A stretch of 40,880 nucleotides of DNA from Bacteroidota bacterium. GTDB lineage: Bacteria; Bacteroidota; Bacteroidia; SXHM01. Location: NCBI GenBank assembly GCA_947479755.1, contig CANKAM010000032.1, forward strand, positions 1-40,880, given 5' to 3'. The notes below the pieces were generated by a model. That model saw only the letters and a program-made list of their open reading frames with translations. It was not told the origin of the DNA and searched no databases. The translations under genes were made by a program, and so were the position numbers. Shown here piece by piece: positions 8,097 to 15,704 of the stretch. Each line of letters opens with the position of its first letter. Position 1 is the first letter of the stretch.

Positions 8097-11000
8097 ATGA
8101 TTTCGCACTGGTCTAAAATAATTGTTCTTGTATTGCTATCGTGCAGCAATGTTTTAGCCCAGCAATGGTATCTGTCACCGGTCTATCACGGTAGAAGTAT
8201 GTATTCAGTTGCGATACTTGACCGCACACATGTGATTGTAGGAGGAGGCAATGAATCAAATGATTCACTCCAAGATATTGTTCGTTCCACTGAAGGAGGA
8301 ATGCAATGGCTCTTTTCAAGCAATCAGGGAGGTGGTTATATCCGTTCCATGGCTTTTAATGATACCCTCAATGGAATGGCCGTTGGCTATGCAGGTAAAA
8401 TTCTGAAGACTGTAAACGGAGCAGAATCATGGGATCAGGTTTATGCTCCTTATCCCAACAGTGCACGGAATTTTAACAAGGTACTTTACCTCGATAATCA
8501 AAACCTTATTGCCTTTGGAGGCAGAAATTATGGCAACGACACCATACAAACTATTATAAAAAGTACAGATGGTGGTGATACCTGGAACACCATACGCGAT
8601 ATAGACGGCAGATGGCTAAAAGGCGCTTTTTTTATTAATCCAACAACAGGGTTTGCTGTGGGCGGTGCCGGTACTATTATAAAAACAACCGATGGAGGCA
8701 GCAACTGGACAACCGTAAATTCGCCTGTAAGCAACCGCGAATTAAATGCAGTTTATTTTATTAACGCAACAACAGGGTATATAGTAGGCGGAAATTTTGT
8801 TGAGTTTGATACCCTTTCCAGTATGCGCACCATTTTAAAAACCACCGATGGTGGAGCAACCTGGAATATAATAATGGATGAAGCAGGGGGATGGTTAACG
8901 GCATTGGATTTTCTTGATCAGAACAACGGGTATCTTACCGGTGATGGTGCACAGCTTTATAAAACCACAAACGGAGGCAGCAACTGGATACGCCAAACTA
9001 TACCGGGCAGTCAGTGGTATTCTGATTTTACCTCTGTGAAATTTTTAAATGAAAATTTCGGGGTTGTTACCGGCAGGTTTGGTGAAGTTTTTCTCTATTC
9101 AAATGAAGCTCTTCCTGAAGTTGTAACACTGCCTGCTACAGTCACAGCAGAAACAGATACCAATGCTACCGTTACCCTGCGTGCTGATATAAATACGCAG
9201 GGCCTGCCAATGAACTATAATTTCAAGTATTCAACTACTCCCGATTTTTCCAGCAATGTTGGCTATGCATTTATAGTTATTTATCCTACTTATTTCAACA
9301 GTAATTCGTTTTCAATTGTTGAAGCTTCAGTCAATAATTTTTTACCCCAAACTACCTATTATTATTTTGTAACCGGTACAAGTGCAAGTGGTACTGTTAA
9401 TGGTGATACCCTTAGTTTTTTTACCAATCTGCCGTTTACAGAGTTTAATACATTTTCGCCCAATTTATATTTGCCCGATTCAGTTGTTTTAAGAGGGCAG
9501 GTTAATGGTTTTACTTCACCTGTTACGCTTTCATTTGAATATGGAACCAGTCCGTTTTTTGGCAATGAAATTCAGGCAAACCCTGCAACGGTAAGTGACA
9601 ACTTACAGCACTCGGTTTCTGCTGCGCTTCAAAATCTTCCTGATGGGTATTATTATTACAGGCTGAAAGGGATTTACTCCAATGCCACTGTTTACGGAGA
9701 CACTTCTAACTTTCTTATTGGTCCTGCTTTTCAAACATTAGAAACAATGCCGGCCTCAACTGTTGATTTAAACAGTGGAACCCTGAATGGTTTTTTGTCA
9801 GGGTTTGTTTTGCCCGCTACCATCAGTTTTGAATATGGAAATACGCCTTCTCTTGGCTCTGAGTTGCCTGCTGTTCCTTCAGCAATAAATGATAATCAAG
9901 CTTACAGTGTTTCATTAAATTTATCGGGATTGCAAGCTACTGTGCCGGTTTATTACAGGGTGAAAGCCTCCACATCACTGGGTGTTTTTTTTGGTGAAAT
10001 CATGAATTTTGTACCCGGTTTTCAAGACCTGGTTTTCGAAACACAATTTGCTACCCGGGTAACAGCAACATCTGCAAGGGTTAATGCATACCTTGAAAAT
10101 CTGGGGATACCGGCAAATCTGTATTTCGAATATGGCACAACACCTGCTTTGGGTAGTTTTATTCCGGCTAACTTGTCCTCCGTAAATGATACACTTTTTC
10201 ATCAGGTGTATGCAGATTTAACAGGCCTGCAGTCCAATGCAATTTATTATTACCGGCTTAAAGCAGAATTTGACGGCACCTATAATTTAATCAGCCCCAT
10301 ACGTCAGGTTTTTACTGCCGAACCCGAAATACCTAACTGGGATTTTCAAAACTGGGAAACAACTACTTCCACAACACCTTTAACCTGGAATTTGCCAACC
10401 CCAAATTTTGAACAGGTGCCCGGTGTAGAGGGCAATGCCCTTAAGATTTTTGGTAAAAATGTTGCCCTGCTCGGATTGATAGCCGGTGCCGATAATAATG
10501 GTCTGGTTTTCTATGACGGATGTCCTGTAAATTACCGCCCCGATTCATTGGTAATGTATCTTAATTACGACATAGCCCCGCAAGATTCAGCAATCTTTAT
10601 TCTTCGTTTTTCAAATAATGGAGTTACCGTTTCCGATAACTTTTTCTTTATCAACGGAAGCTCAGCAGGTAATTATAATCGTTTTGCTTTTCCTATAACC
10701 TATCATAATCAGTTGGTGCCCGATACCTTTGGAATGGTGTTTGCGCCCTGGATATTTTTTAACAACATCCCCTCACCGCAGAGCCCCGATGCCTTTATTA
10801 GCATAGATAATATGGAGTTTTCTCCTTCTTCGAGTGCCATCTGCAATGGAGATTTTGAAGATTGGTTCACCTTTGACCACTTTGATTTGCAGGATTGGTC
10901 GTATCCAAAACATGCTGCAATTGATACTTCAGATATTACACTATCGCGCATTGTTCAGCAATCTGTATTTGAGCAACCCGGTGATTATGCTGCAAAAATC

Positions 11001-11675
11001 CGAAACATTGCAACCGCCAACAACAGATGGCTTACGGGTAACATCACAGCGCTTAAAGACAACTTTACACATAATGTTACCGGTCCTTCGTTTGCGGTAA
11101 GTAAGCGCTTCAAATATTTTAACGGATATTATAAATACGAACCACAAAATAATGACACAGCATTTTTTCACATTTCATTATTCAAAAATGGTCAACAGGT
11201 GGGCGATGGCCAATTTCGCCCTTCGCAAACCATGACTGACTATATGCCCTTGGATATAGAACTGAATTATATTAATGACACGATTATTCCCGATAGTGCC
11301 GATATTATTATTGTTAATTCCTATGAACCCCCGCCCGGTGGCTCGGTAATGTATGTTGATAAACTCAGCTTTGACGGTTTCTGGGGTAGCAACGGAGGCA
11401 TTATTCAAAGCGTGTCTGCAATACAGCAGCAAGCGGTTAAAGTGTATCCCAACCCGGCAAAAAACAATGTTACGGTTGAATTGCCGGCTGCAGCTTTAGA
11501 ACCCGCTTTTTTATTGCTGAGTGATATTAACGGACGAGCACTAACCCAAGCATTGCTGCCCGCAGGACAAACGCGCTGGAGCCTGGATGTTTCAGCTATT
11601 GATGCCGGACTTTATTTCTTAAAAATTCTGGCAGACAACAAAATCTCTAACTCTAAAATAGTAGTGGTAAAATAA
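8097..11675 (+). CDS. T9SS type A-sorted Ycf48-like propeller / FN3-like repeat surface protein
   Basis: 1192 aa with a signal peptide (MISHWSKIIVLVLLSC...AQ, about 1-22). Residues 22-345 form a Ycf48/BNR-type beta-propeller with recurring Asp-box motifs (STDGGDTWNT, TTDGGSNWTT, TTDGGATWNI, TTNGGSNWIR) and TGYIVGG/GFAVGG strands. Four FN3-like repeats follow (about 350-745), most marked by FEYGTxP..G and YYYRLK. Next come two jelly-roll-like domains that begin NWDFQNWE (about 748) and NGDFEDWF (about 917), and a C-terminal T9SS type A sorting domain (KVYPNPAKN near 1115, DINGR, DAGLYFLKI, ending KIVVVK). In this family the tail directs outer-membrane export and is normally removed. Paralogue of the 27619 product, which has one more FN3-like repeat. 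Ligand unknown. Confidence 0.9.
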   Translation: MISHWSKIIVLVLLSCSNVLAQQWYLSPVYHGRSMYSVAILDRTHVIVGGGNESNDSLQDIVRSTEGGMQWLFSSNQGGGYIRSMAFNDTLNGMAVGYAGKILKTVNGAESWDQVYAPYPNSARNFNKVLYLDNQNLIAFGGRNYGNDTIQTIIKSTDGGDTWNTIRDIDGRWLKGAFFINPTTGFAVGGAGTIIKTTDGGSNWTTVNSPVSNRELNAVYFINATTGYIVGGNFVEFDTLSSMRTILKTTDGGATWNIIMDEAGGWLTALDFLDQNNGYLTGDGAQLYKTTNGGSNWIRQTIPGSQWYSDFTSVKFLNENFGVVTGRFGEVFLYSNEALPEVVTLPATVTAETDTNATVTLRADINTQGLPMNYNFKYSTTPDFSSNVGYAFIVIYPTYFNSNSFSIVEASVNNFLPQTTYYYFVTGTSASGTVNGDTLSFFTNLPFTEFNTFSPNLYLPDSVVLRGQVNGFTSPVTLSFEYGTSPFFGNEIQANPATVSDNLQHSVSAALQNLPDGYYYYRLKGIYSNATVYGDTSNFLIGPAFQTLETMPASTVDLNSGTLNGFLSGFVLPATISFEYGNTPSLGSELPAVPSAINDNQAYSVSLNLSGLQATVPVYYRVKASTSLGVFFGEIMNFVPGFQDLVFETQFATRVTATSARVNAYLENLGIPANLYFEYGTTPALGSFIPANLSSVNDTLFHQVYADLTGLQSNAIYYYRLKAEFDGTYNLISPIRQVFTAEPEIPNWDFQNWETTTSTTPLTWNLPTPNFEQVPGVEGNALKIFGKNVALLGLIAGADNNGLVFYDGCPVNYRPDSLVMYLNYDIAPQDSAIFILRFSNNGVTVSDNFFFINGSSAGNYNRFAFPITYHNQLVPDTFGMVFAPWIFFNNIPSPQSPDAFISIDNMEFSPSSSAICNGDFEDWFTFDHFDLQDWSYPKHAAIDTSDITLSRIVQQSVFEQPGDYAAKIRNIATANNRWLTGNITALKDNFTHNVTGPSFAVSKRFKYFNGYYKYEPQNNDTAFFHISLFKNGQQVGDGQFRPSQTMTDYMPLDIELNYINDTIIPDSADIIIVNSYEPPPGGSVMYVDKLSFDGFWGSNGGIIQSVSAIQQQAVKVYPNPAKNNVTVELPAAALEPAFLLLSDINGRALTQALLPAGQTRWSLDVSAIDAGLYFLKILADNKISNSKIVVVK

Positions 11676-11677
11676 TA

Positions 11678-11707
11678 ACTAAAGCCCCCGTATTCAGAGG
11701 CTTTAGT
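11678..11707. terminator. Bidirectional terminator between convergent genes
   Basis: ACTAAAGCC (11678-11686) pairs perfectly with GGCTTTAGT (11699-11707) across a 12-nt loop, two bases after the 8097 gene stop. T-rich tracts lie on both outer sides. It sits between convergent genes (8097 plus, 11730 minus) and can serve both. Confidence 0.75.
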
Positions 11708-11729
11708 TTATTGAAGTATAGAAAACACT

Positions 11730-12482
11730 TTACCAGATAACCATCACGCTAACCGCAGCGCTCCACGGTCCTGATTTCTGACTTTCTTTTGAGTTTTTCC
11801 AGCGACACTCTATGGTAAACTCTTTGCCGGCATCGCCTTGTGCCAGTTGCAGAATAAACCGTGCTTTTCCTGTTTCGCCTAAAACCTGTTGGGCTGCTGC
11901 CGGGGTGCCGGGCATTGGCGGTGTAGGCGGGGCAGGCATACCCGGGTCGGGTATAGTTACAGGTGCAACCACCTTATAGCGGTATTCAATCACATCGCAG
12001 CTTATATGTTTGCTGGGGCGGTTGCTGTCTGCTATTACGCGGCATTCAATCTGCACCCGTCTGCCTTCCTTTGCCCGCAGCAATACCGAGGGTGAGGTAT
12101 CAATCACCGGCCGGCTGCTGGGGCTGCGGTCGCGCTCTTTTAGATTAAACGTTATGCGCTCATCAGCAGTTAGTGCGTTGCTGCCCGAAATACGGTTAAG
12201 CAGCGGCTCGGCAAATGCTATGAAATTTGTTTTAAGCGTATTTTTCTGATTAATAATACTCTGGGTGCGCTGCGCCTTGTCGGTGTATTTAGGATACACC
12301 ACTACCCATTGGTCTCGGAAACTTAACCATTGTGCAAACTCGGCAGCGGTAAGTAATAAACGCTGCCAGGCAGGTATTGGAGGTGGTGGGTTAGGAGGCA
12401 GCGGACCTTCCAGTGCTGTGGTGGTGTTGCGCAGATACTGATCAAATGCGCTGTCTTTTTTGTTAATTCTGTTTCCTGACAT
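11730..12482 (-). CDS. Conserved Bacteroidota-type hypothetical protein
   Basis: 250 aa starting MSGNRINKKDS; no signal peptide or membrane segment. After a proline linker (PNPPPPIPAW, 31-39) there is a probably helical domain (about 38-115) with regularly spaced W, Y and K (FAQWLSFRDQWVVVYPKY, LKTNFIAFAEPLLNRI) ending in ADERITFNLKERD. I recall this layout from unnamed Bacteroidota proteins. The second half (about 128-250) looks like two beta-rich pieces (LRAKEGRRVQIECRV and ARFILQLAQG..FTIECRWKN) separated by a Pro/Ala/Gly linker. The reading frame stays open upstream through the 21-bp tandem array to a TTG at 12986, but that period keeps several frames open. The ATG at 12482, behind an A-rich leader, is preferred. 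Function unknown. Confidence 0.7.
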   Translation of the reverse strand: MSGNRINKKDSAFDQYLRNTTTALEGPLPPNPPPPIPAWQRLLLTAAEFAQWLSFRDQWVVVYPKYTDKAQRTQSIINQKNTLKTNFIAFAEPLLNRISGSNALTADERITFNLKERDRSPSSRPVIDTSPSVLLRAKEGRRVQIECRVIADSNRPSKHISCDVIEYRYKVVAPVTIPDPGMPAPPTPPMPGTPAAAQQVLGETGKARFILQLAQGDAGKEFTIECRWKNSKESQKSGPWSAAVSVMVIW

Positions 12483-12542
12483 TTTTTTGTTTTTTAGGAT
12501 TAATAATTCGTTAGTATCATTTCTTTGAATAGTATATGCTTT

Positions 12543-12920
12543 GGTGATGGTGTTGCGCTCCGTGGTGATAGCATCACACTCTGTGGTGATAACATCAGGC
12601 ACTGTGGTGATAAAATCACGCTCTGTGGTGATAACATCAGGCACTTTGGTGATAGCATCGCACTCTGTGGTGATAACATCAAGCTCTGTGGTGATAACAT
12701 CAGGCACTTTGGTGATAACATCACGCATTGTGGTGATAACATCACACTCTGTGGCGATAACATCAGACACTGTGGTGATAACACCACACTCTGTGGTGAT
12801 AACATCAGGCACTTTGGTGATAACATCGCACACTATGGTGATAACATCACACTCTGTGGTGATAACATCACACTCTGTGGTGATAACATCACGCTCTGTG
12901 GTGATAACATCACGCACTGT
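12543..12920. repeat. 18-copy 21-bp tandem array with internal dyads
   Basis: Eighteen gap-free 21-bp units of the form GGTGATAACATCAnnnnnTGT, with a partial nineteenth at 12921-12928. Most units contain the dyad GTGAT-AAC-ATCAC. Variation is concentrated in unit positions 13-20; types ending CACTCTGT or CGCTCTGT alternate in part with GGCACTGT/GGCACTTT, hinting at a 42-bp higher-order unit. Unit 1 is the most degenerate. The array lies between the minus-strand HTH gene (13055-13309) and the minus-strand gene at 11730-12482, whose ATG is 60 nt from it. It is not CRISPR: there are no unique spacers. Confidence 0.9.
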
Positions 12921-13054
12921 GGTGATAAAGCATTTACATTCAAAGAACGATGCCGCAATAGTACTCCACCCCTGAGCGCTTGTCAAGGCAACGTTTAACG
13001 GGCTACATATAGCCTTCCCTTGCAGCTAAAGGGTTTCAGGGGTGTAAAAAATTT
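12921..13054. other. Gene-free stretch between the array and the HTH gene
   Basis: No convincing gene. It holds two inverted repeats: CACCCCTGA (12967-12975) with TCAGGGGTG (13036-13044) enclosing 60 nt, and a small hairpin GGCTA-CATA-TAGCC at 13001-13014. The outer pair could mark a structured transcript end for the HTH gene; no U-run supports a classic terminator. Confidence 0.45.
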
Positions 13055-13309
13055 TTACTCCAGCGGTTTTCCGTTGTAGTTCCCCTGTTTATCAAACCCG
13101 TTTTCACGGGCTTTTAAAATCAGCTGCAGGAAGTTGCCGGTTTCTGTTTTCAGATACAGGATGGTCAGCTGATGCCCCAGCGTGTTGACGCTGATTCCAA
13201 GATTGTCAGCTATCACTTTGCGGGTGTGCAGTTGCACCAAATGTGAGATGATTTTCATCTCGCGCAGGGTTAGTTCAACACCTGCAAATTCATGGTAATT
13301 TGTTTTCAT
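13055..13309 (-). CDS. LuxR/GerE-type HTH-only DNA-binding protein
   Basis: 84 aa consisting almost wholly of a GerE-like helix-turn-helix: LTLREMKIISHLVQLHTRKVIADNLGISVNTLGHQ split at about residues 13-47, matching the family pattern LTxRExxIL...IAxxLgiSxxTVxxH, then an LKTETGNFLQLILKARENGFD recognition-end helix. There is no receiver or sensor domain, so any signal must come from expression level or a partner. The ATG at 13309 is preferred over an in-frame start at 13351, because the extra 14 residues overlap the -7 element at 13337-13344. It is transcribed toward the tandem array and the 11730-12482 gene, so both are plausible targets. The HTH identity is firm; the role is inferred. Confidence 0.8.
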   Translation of the reverse strand: MKTNYHEFAGVELTLREMKIISHLVQLHTRKVIADNLGISVNTLGHQLTILYLKTETGNFLQLILKARENGFDKQGNYNGKPLE

Positions 13310-13336
13310 AGATGATAGATTTAAAAGTTTATTAAA

Positions 13337-13344
13337 CAAACATA
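13337..13344 (-). promoter_or_regulatory. -7 promoter element for the HTH gene
   Basis: On the minus strand this reads TATGTTTG, matching TAnnTTTG, 27 nt before the ATG at 13309. No TTG is seen at the expected -33 distance, so it is a partial match. Confidence 0.5.
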
Positions 13345-13383
13345 CAACCACCCCGGCAGAGAGTGTTTACCATCTTTTTCCGG

Positions 13384-13413
13384 AAATTAGCAAGTCCAAC
13401 GCACCTTTTTTTT
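13384..13413. repeat. 30-bp direct repeat, copy 1
   Basis: Matches 13451-13480 at 27 of 30 positions (core AAGTCCAA-GCACCTTTT). The copies are 67 bp apart in the divergent intergenic region between the HTH gene and the S74 protein gene, so they could be paired operator sites. Confidence 0.7.
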
Positions 13414-13450
13414 GCTGTTTTCCTTTATTTATGGGTATTACAGAGCTAAA

Positions 13451-13480
13451 AAATTAGGAAGTCCAAAGCACCTTTTATTT
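13451..13480. repeat. 30-bp direct repeat, copy 2
   Basis: Partner of the repeat at 13384-13413, with substitutions at three positions only. A separate 20-bp sequence at 13517-13536 also occurs exactly at 2474-2493. The whole stretch 13310-13627 otherwise holds no gene I can support. Confidence 0.7.
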
Positions 13481-13516
13481 TAGTTATGCCAGTTGATGCT
13501 TTGCCTCAATTAGGTA

Positions 13517-13536
13517 TTGGAAACTTAATTATTTGA
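13517..13536 (+). repeat. 20-bp exact repeat shared with 2474-2493
   Basis: TTGGAAACTTAA-TTATTTGA is identical at both sites. One lies upstream of the 2561 gene (first of its unit), the other upstream of the 13628 gene (first of its unit), which suggests a shared regulatory site. Neither fits the -33/-7 consensus well by itself. Confidence 0.5.
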
Positions 13537-13627
13537 AAAAATAGGCTCAAAAAAAATGAACAAATTGACTTTTTTACTTTTTTTTATCTACAGAATACTT
13601 AATATTACTCCGTTAAATACTACCACT

Positions 13628-15667
13628 ATGAAAAAATTACTACTCCTTTTGCTTGCTGCAGCAGCGTTTTCAGGTGCTCAGGCACAAACCGGAATAAGCG
13701 CAGCAGGCACCGCACCCGATGCAGCCGCCATGATGGATGTGATAGCAACCGACAAGGGATTCATGGTTCCCCGTGTTGCCCTTACAGCATTGAATGCCGC
13801 AGGTCCGGTAACAGGATTATCAGCAACCTCTACCTCCTTGCTGGTTTACAACACTGCATCTGCAGGCATAGTGCCCAACGATGTAACACCCGGTTTCTAT
13901 TACTGGAATAACGCCACCACATCATGGATACGGATATTATCAGGTGCTGCAAACTTAACTGCCGGTAATGACATTGATTTCGGAACCTCTGCTGCAAACA
14001 GTATAGACGTAGAACCTATTTTAAATTTTGTACACACTATAAGCGCACCGGCAGCAAACAATCTTAACCTAAATGCAGCTTCAGGAAATGCTATAATTGT
14101 CAATTTCAATAATGGAACTACAGGTGCCACCCAAACTTTTAGAATTGGTGACGGAGCAGGTGGTGCTGATGTATTTAATGTTGCAGCAAACGGAAATTTT
14201 TATGCAGCTAACAATGGTCAGGTAGTTGGTAATTTAAATTTAACGGGAACAACAAAAACCCTTTTTGTAGCCGGTATCAGAGGTGGTAATACATTTAACA
14301 CCGTTGCACCAACCATAGCAAATTCAAATATTATGTATGCAGATAATGCCAGCGGTGCTGTATATTCGTTACCTGCAGCCGCAGCCGTTTCAACATTGAC
14401 TTCCAATGCAACGGGGCAGCTTTCATGGGCATCATCAACCGGAACAGGAATACAGGGCTATTGGACCCGCACCTTGACAAACCTCTATAACACCAATCTG
14501 AGTGATAATGTGGGTATCGGTTCAACTGCCCCAGCCAGCACCCTGAAGATAGAAGGTAGTTTAGCACCAAAATATGTGAGCACTGCTGCTAATCCTTATA
14601 ATGTTGCACAAACAGATTATTATGTTAATTATAATACATCGGGTGGCGTAGTAAACTTACCTAACTCTGGAACAGGTATACCTGGAAGACTTTTGAACAT
14701 TAAAAACACCACTTCAGGAACGGTTACGGTAAACGCAGTTGGAGGTGAACTTATTGACGGATCCGCTTCTTATATTTTGAATGCGAATAACAGTTTACAG
14801 TTGATCAACAACGGAACTGCTACCGGTGCAGTTACTACCTGGAACGTAATGGAAGTAAGTTTAACAGGTGGTTTGCTGGCAAGCGGTTTTGCAGCACCTG
14901 CTGCCAACTCAGTAACCATTTCAGCACCTACAGCCGGTTCAGCCACTACAGCCATACGTTCAGATGCTACTTTGCAACTTTCACAAGCCATTGTGCCTAC
15001 CTGGACCGGAACTCATACTTTTTCCAATGCTGCTGCAATCCGTTCGTCTAACGGAACTGTAGCACTTCCTGCCATTGCCTTTACTGCAAGCACAGGCACC
15101 GGTTTGTCAAGCCCCGCTGTCAATGTGCTTGCATTCTCTACTGCAGGTGCCGAGCGTGCCCGTATTGATGCCACAGGAAATTTTGGTATTGGTGTTACTC
15201 CAAGCGGAACATACAAACTACAGGTTAGTGGTAAACTTCTTACTTCGGGTATTGACGAAAACTCAGATGTGCGCCTTAAACAAAACATCAACCCTATTTA
15301 CGATGCCTTAAGCAAAGTAACCCAAATGCGCGGAGTTACCTACAACTGGCGCACCGAAGAATTTCCGGAACGCAACTTTGAAAAAGACATGCAATTTGGT
15401 TTAATAGCACAGGAACTGGAAAAGGTAATACCTGAACTGGTAACTACCGATGGCGATGGCTACAAAGCCATTGAGTACAGCCACTTAGTGCCGGTATTAA
15501 TTGAAGCTATTAAAGAACTGAAAACCGAAAACAACATCTTAAAAACCGAAAACAGTACTACAAATTCTAAATTGTCAATTGTCAATCAACAATTATCAAT
15601 TTTAAATACCCGTATGAGTGCGTTGGAAAATAATGTGGAGGTTAAAACCAATAAAGCAGAGAAATAA
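13628..15667 (+). CDS. Secreted tail-fibre-like protein with C-terminal peptidase S74 (intramolecular chaperone) domain
   Basis: 679 aa. Signal peptide MKKLLLLLLAAAAFSGAQAQ (1-20). An N-terminal segment common to Bacteroidota secreted proteins follows (DKGFMVPRVALTALNAA, FYYWNNATTSWIRI), then a long low-complexity repeat-rich shaft. The S74/endosialidase-type chaperone domain starts at ENSDVRLKQNI (Ser546, Lys551) and includes YNWRTEEFPE, FGLIAQELEKVIPELV and YSHLVPVLIEAIKEL. In that family the domain trimerises, assists folding of the shaft and cleaves itself at the conserved Ser. A C-terminal coiled coil (about 635-679) contains a repeat-derived stretch. The start at 13628 gives a clean signal peptide; an in-frame ATG at 13556 adds 24 residues. 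It is followed 37 nt later by the 15705 gene. Confidence 0.88.
   Translation: MKKLLLLLLAAAAFSGAQAQTGISAAGTAPDAAAMMDVIATDKGFMVPRVALTALNAAGPVTGLSATSTSLLVYNTASAGIVPNDVTPGFYYWNNATTSWIRILSGAANLTAGNDIDFGTSAANSIDVEPILNFVHTISAPAANNLNLNAASGNAIIVNFNNGTTGATQTFRIGDGAGGADVFNVAANGNFYAANNGQVVGNLNLTGTTKTLFVAGIRGGNTFNTVAPTIANSNIMYADNASGAVYSLPAAAAVSTLTSNATGQLSWASSTGTGIQGYWTRTLTNLYNTNLSDNVGIGSTAPASTLKIEGSLAPKYVSTAANPYNVAQTDYYVNYNTSGGVVNLPNSGTGIPGRLLNIKNTTSGTVTVNAVGGELIDGSASYILNANNSLQLINNGTATGAVTTWNVMEVSLTGGLLASGFAAPAANSVTISAPTAGSATTAIRSDATLQLSQAIVPTWTGTHTFSNAAAIRSSNGTVALPAIAFTASTGTGLSSPAVNVLAFSTAGAERARIDATGNFGIGVTPSGTYKLQVSGKLLTSGIDENSDVRLKQNINPIYDALSKVTQMRGVTYNWRTEEFPERNFEKDMQFGLIAQELEKVIPELVTTDGDGYKAIEYSHLVPVLIEAIKELKTENNILKTENSTTNSKLSIVNQQLSILNTRMSALENNVEVKTNKAEK
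15569..15602. repeat. Inverted repeat inside the coiled-coil tail of the S74 gene
   Basis: AAATTGTCAATTGT (15569-15582) and ACAATTATCAATTT (15589-15602) are complementary at 12 of 14 positions around a 6-nt loop. It is translated as KLSIVNQQLSIL, a peptide I recall from AT-rich palindromic repeats in Bacteroidota genomes. It suggests a repeat captured within a coding region. Confidence 0.5.
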
Positions 15668-15704
15668 AATATAACAACAGCTTTTGAATGAGTAAATAAA
15701 GTTC

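Noticed and set aside
12543-12920. CRISPR array
   Set aside because: Units are contiguous and similar throughout, with no unique spacers and no cas genes.
11730-12986. A 418-aa minus-strand protein starting at 12986
   Set aside because: Its first third is only the translated tandem array with a TTG start; the ATG at 12482 behind an A-rich leader fits better.
12500-12998. Several overlapping open frames on both strands across the tandem array, taken as separate genes
   Set aside because: A 21-bp period keeps frames open automatically, and the two longest begin with TTG. The array is reported as a repeat and the translation possibility as a finding.
13556-13627. Upstream ATG of the S74 protein gene
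   Set aside because: It adds a second hydrophobic stretch before a textbook signal peptide that begins at 13628; not impossible, but less likely.
13628-15667. Prophage remnant
   Set aside because: The S74 domain is the only phage-like feature; there is no integrase, capsid, terminase or att-like repeat, and the protein has a Sec signal peptide.
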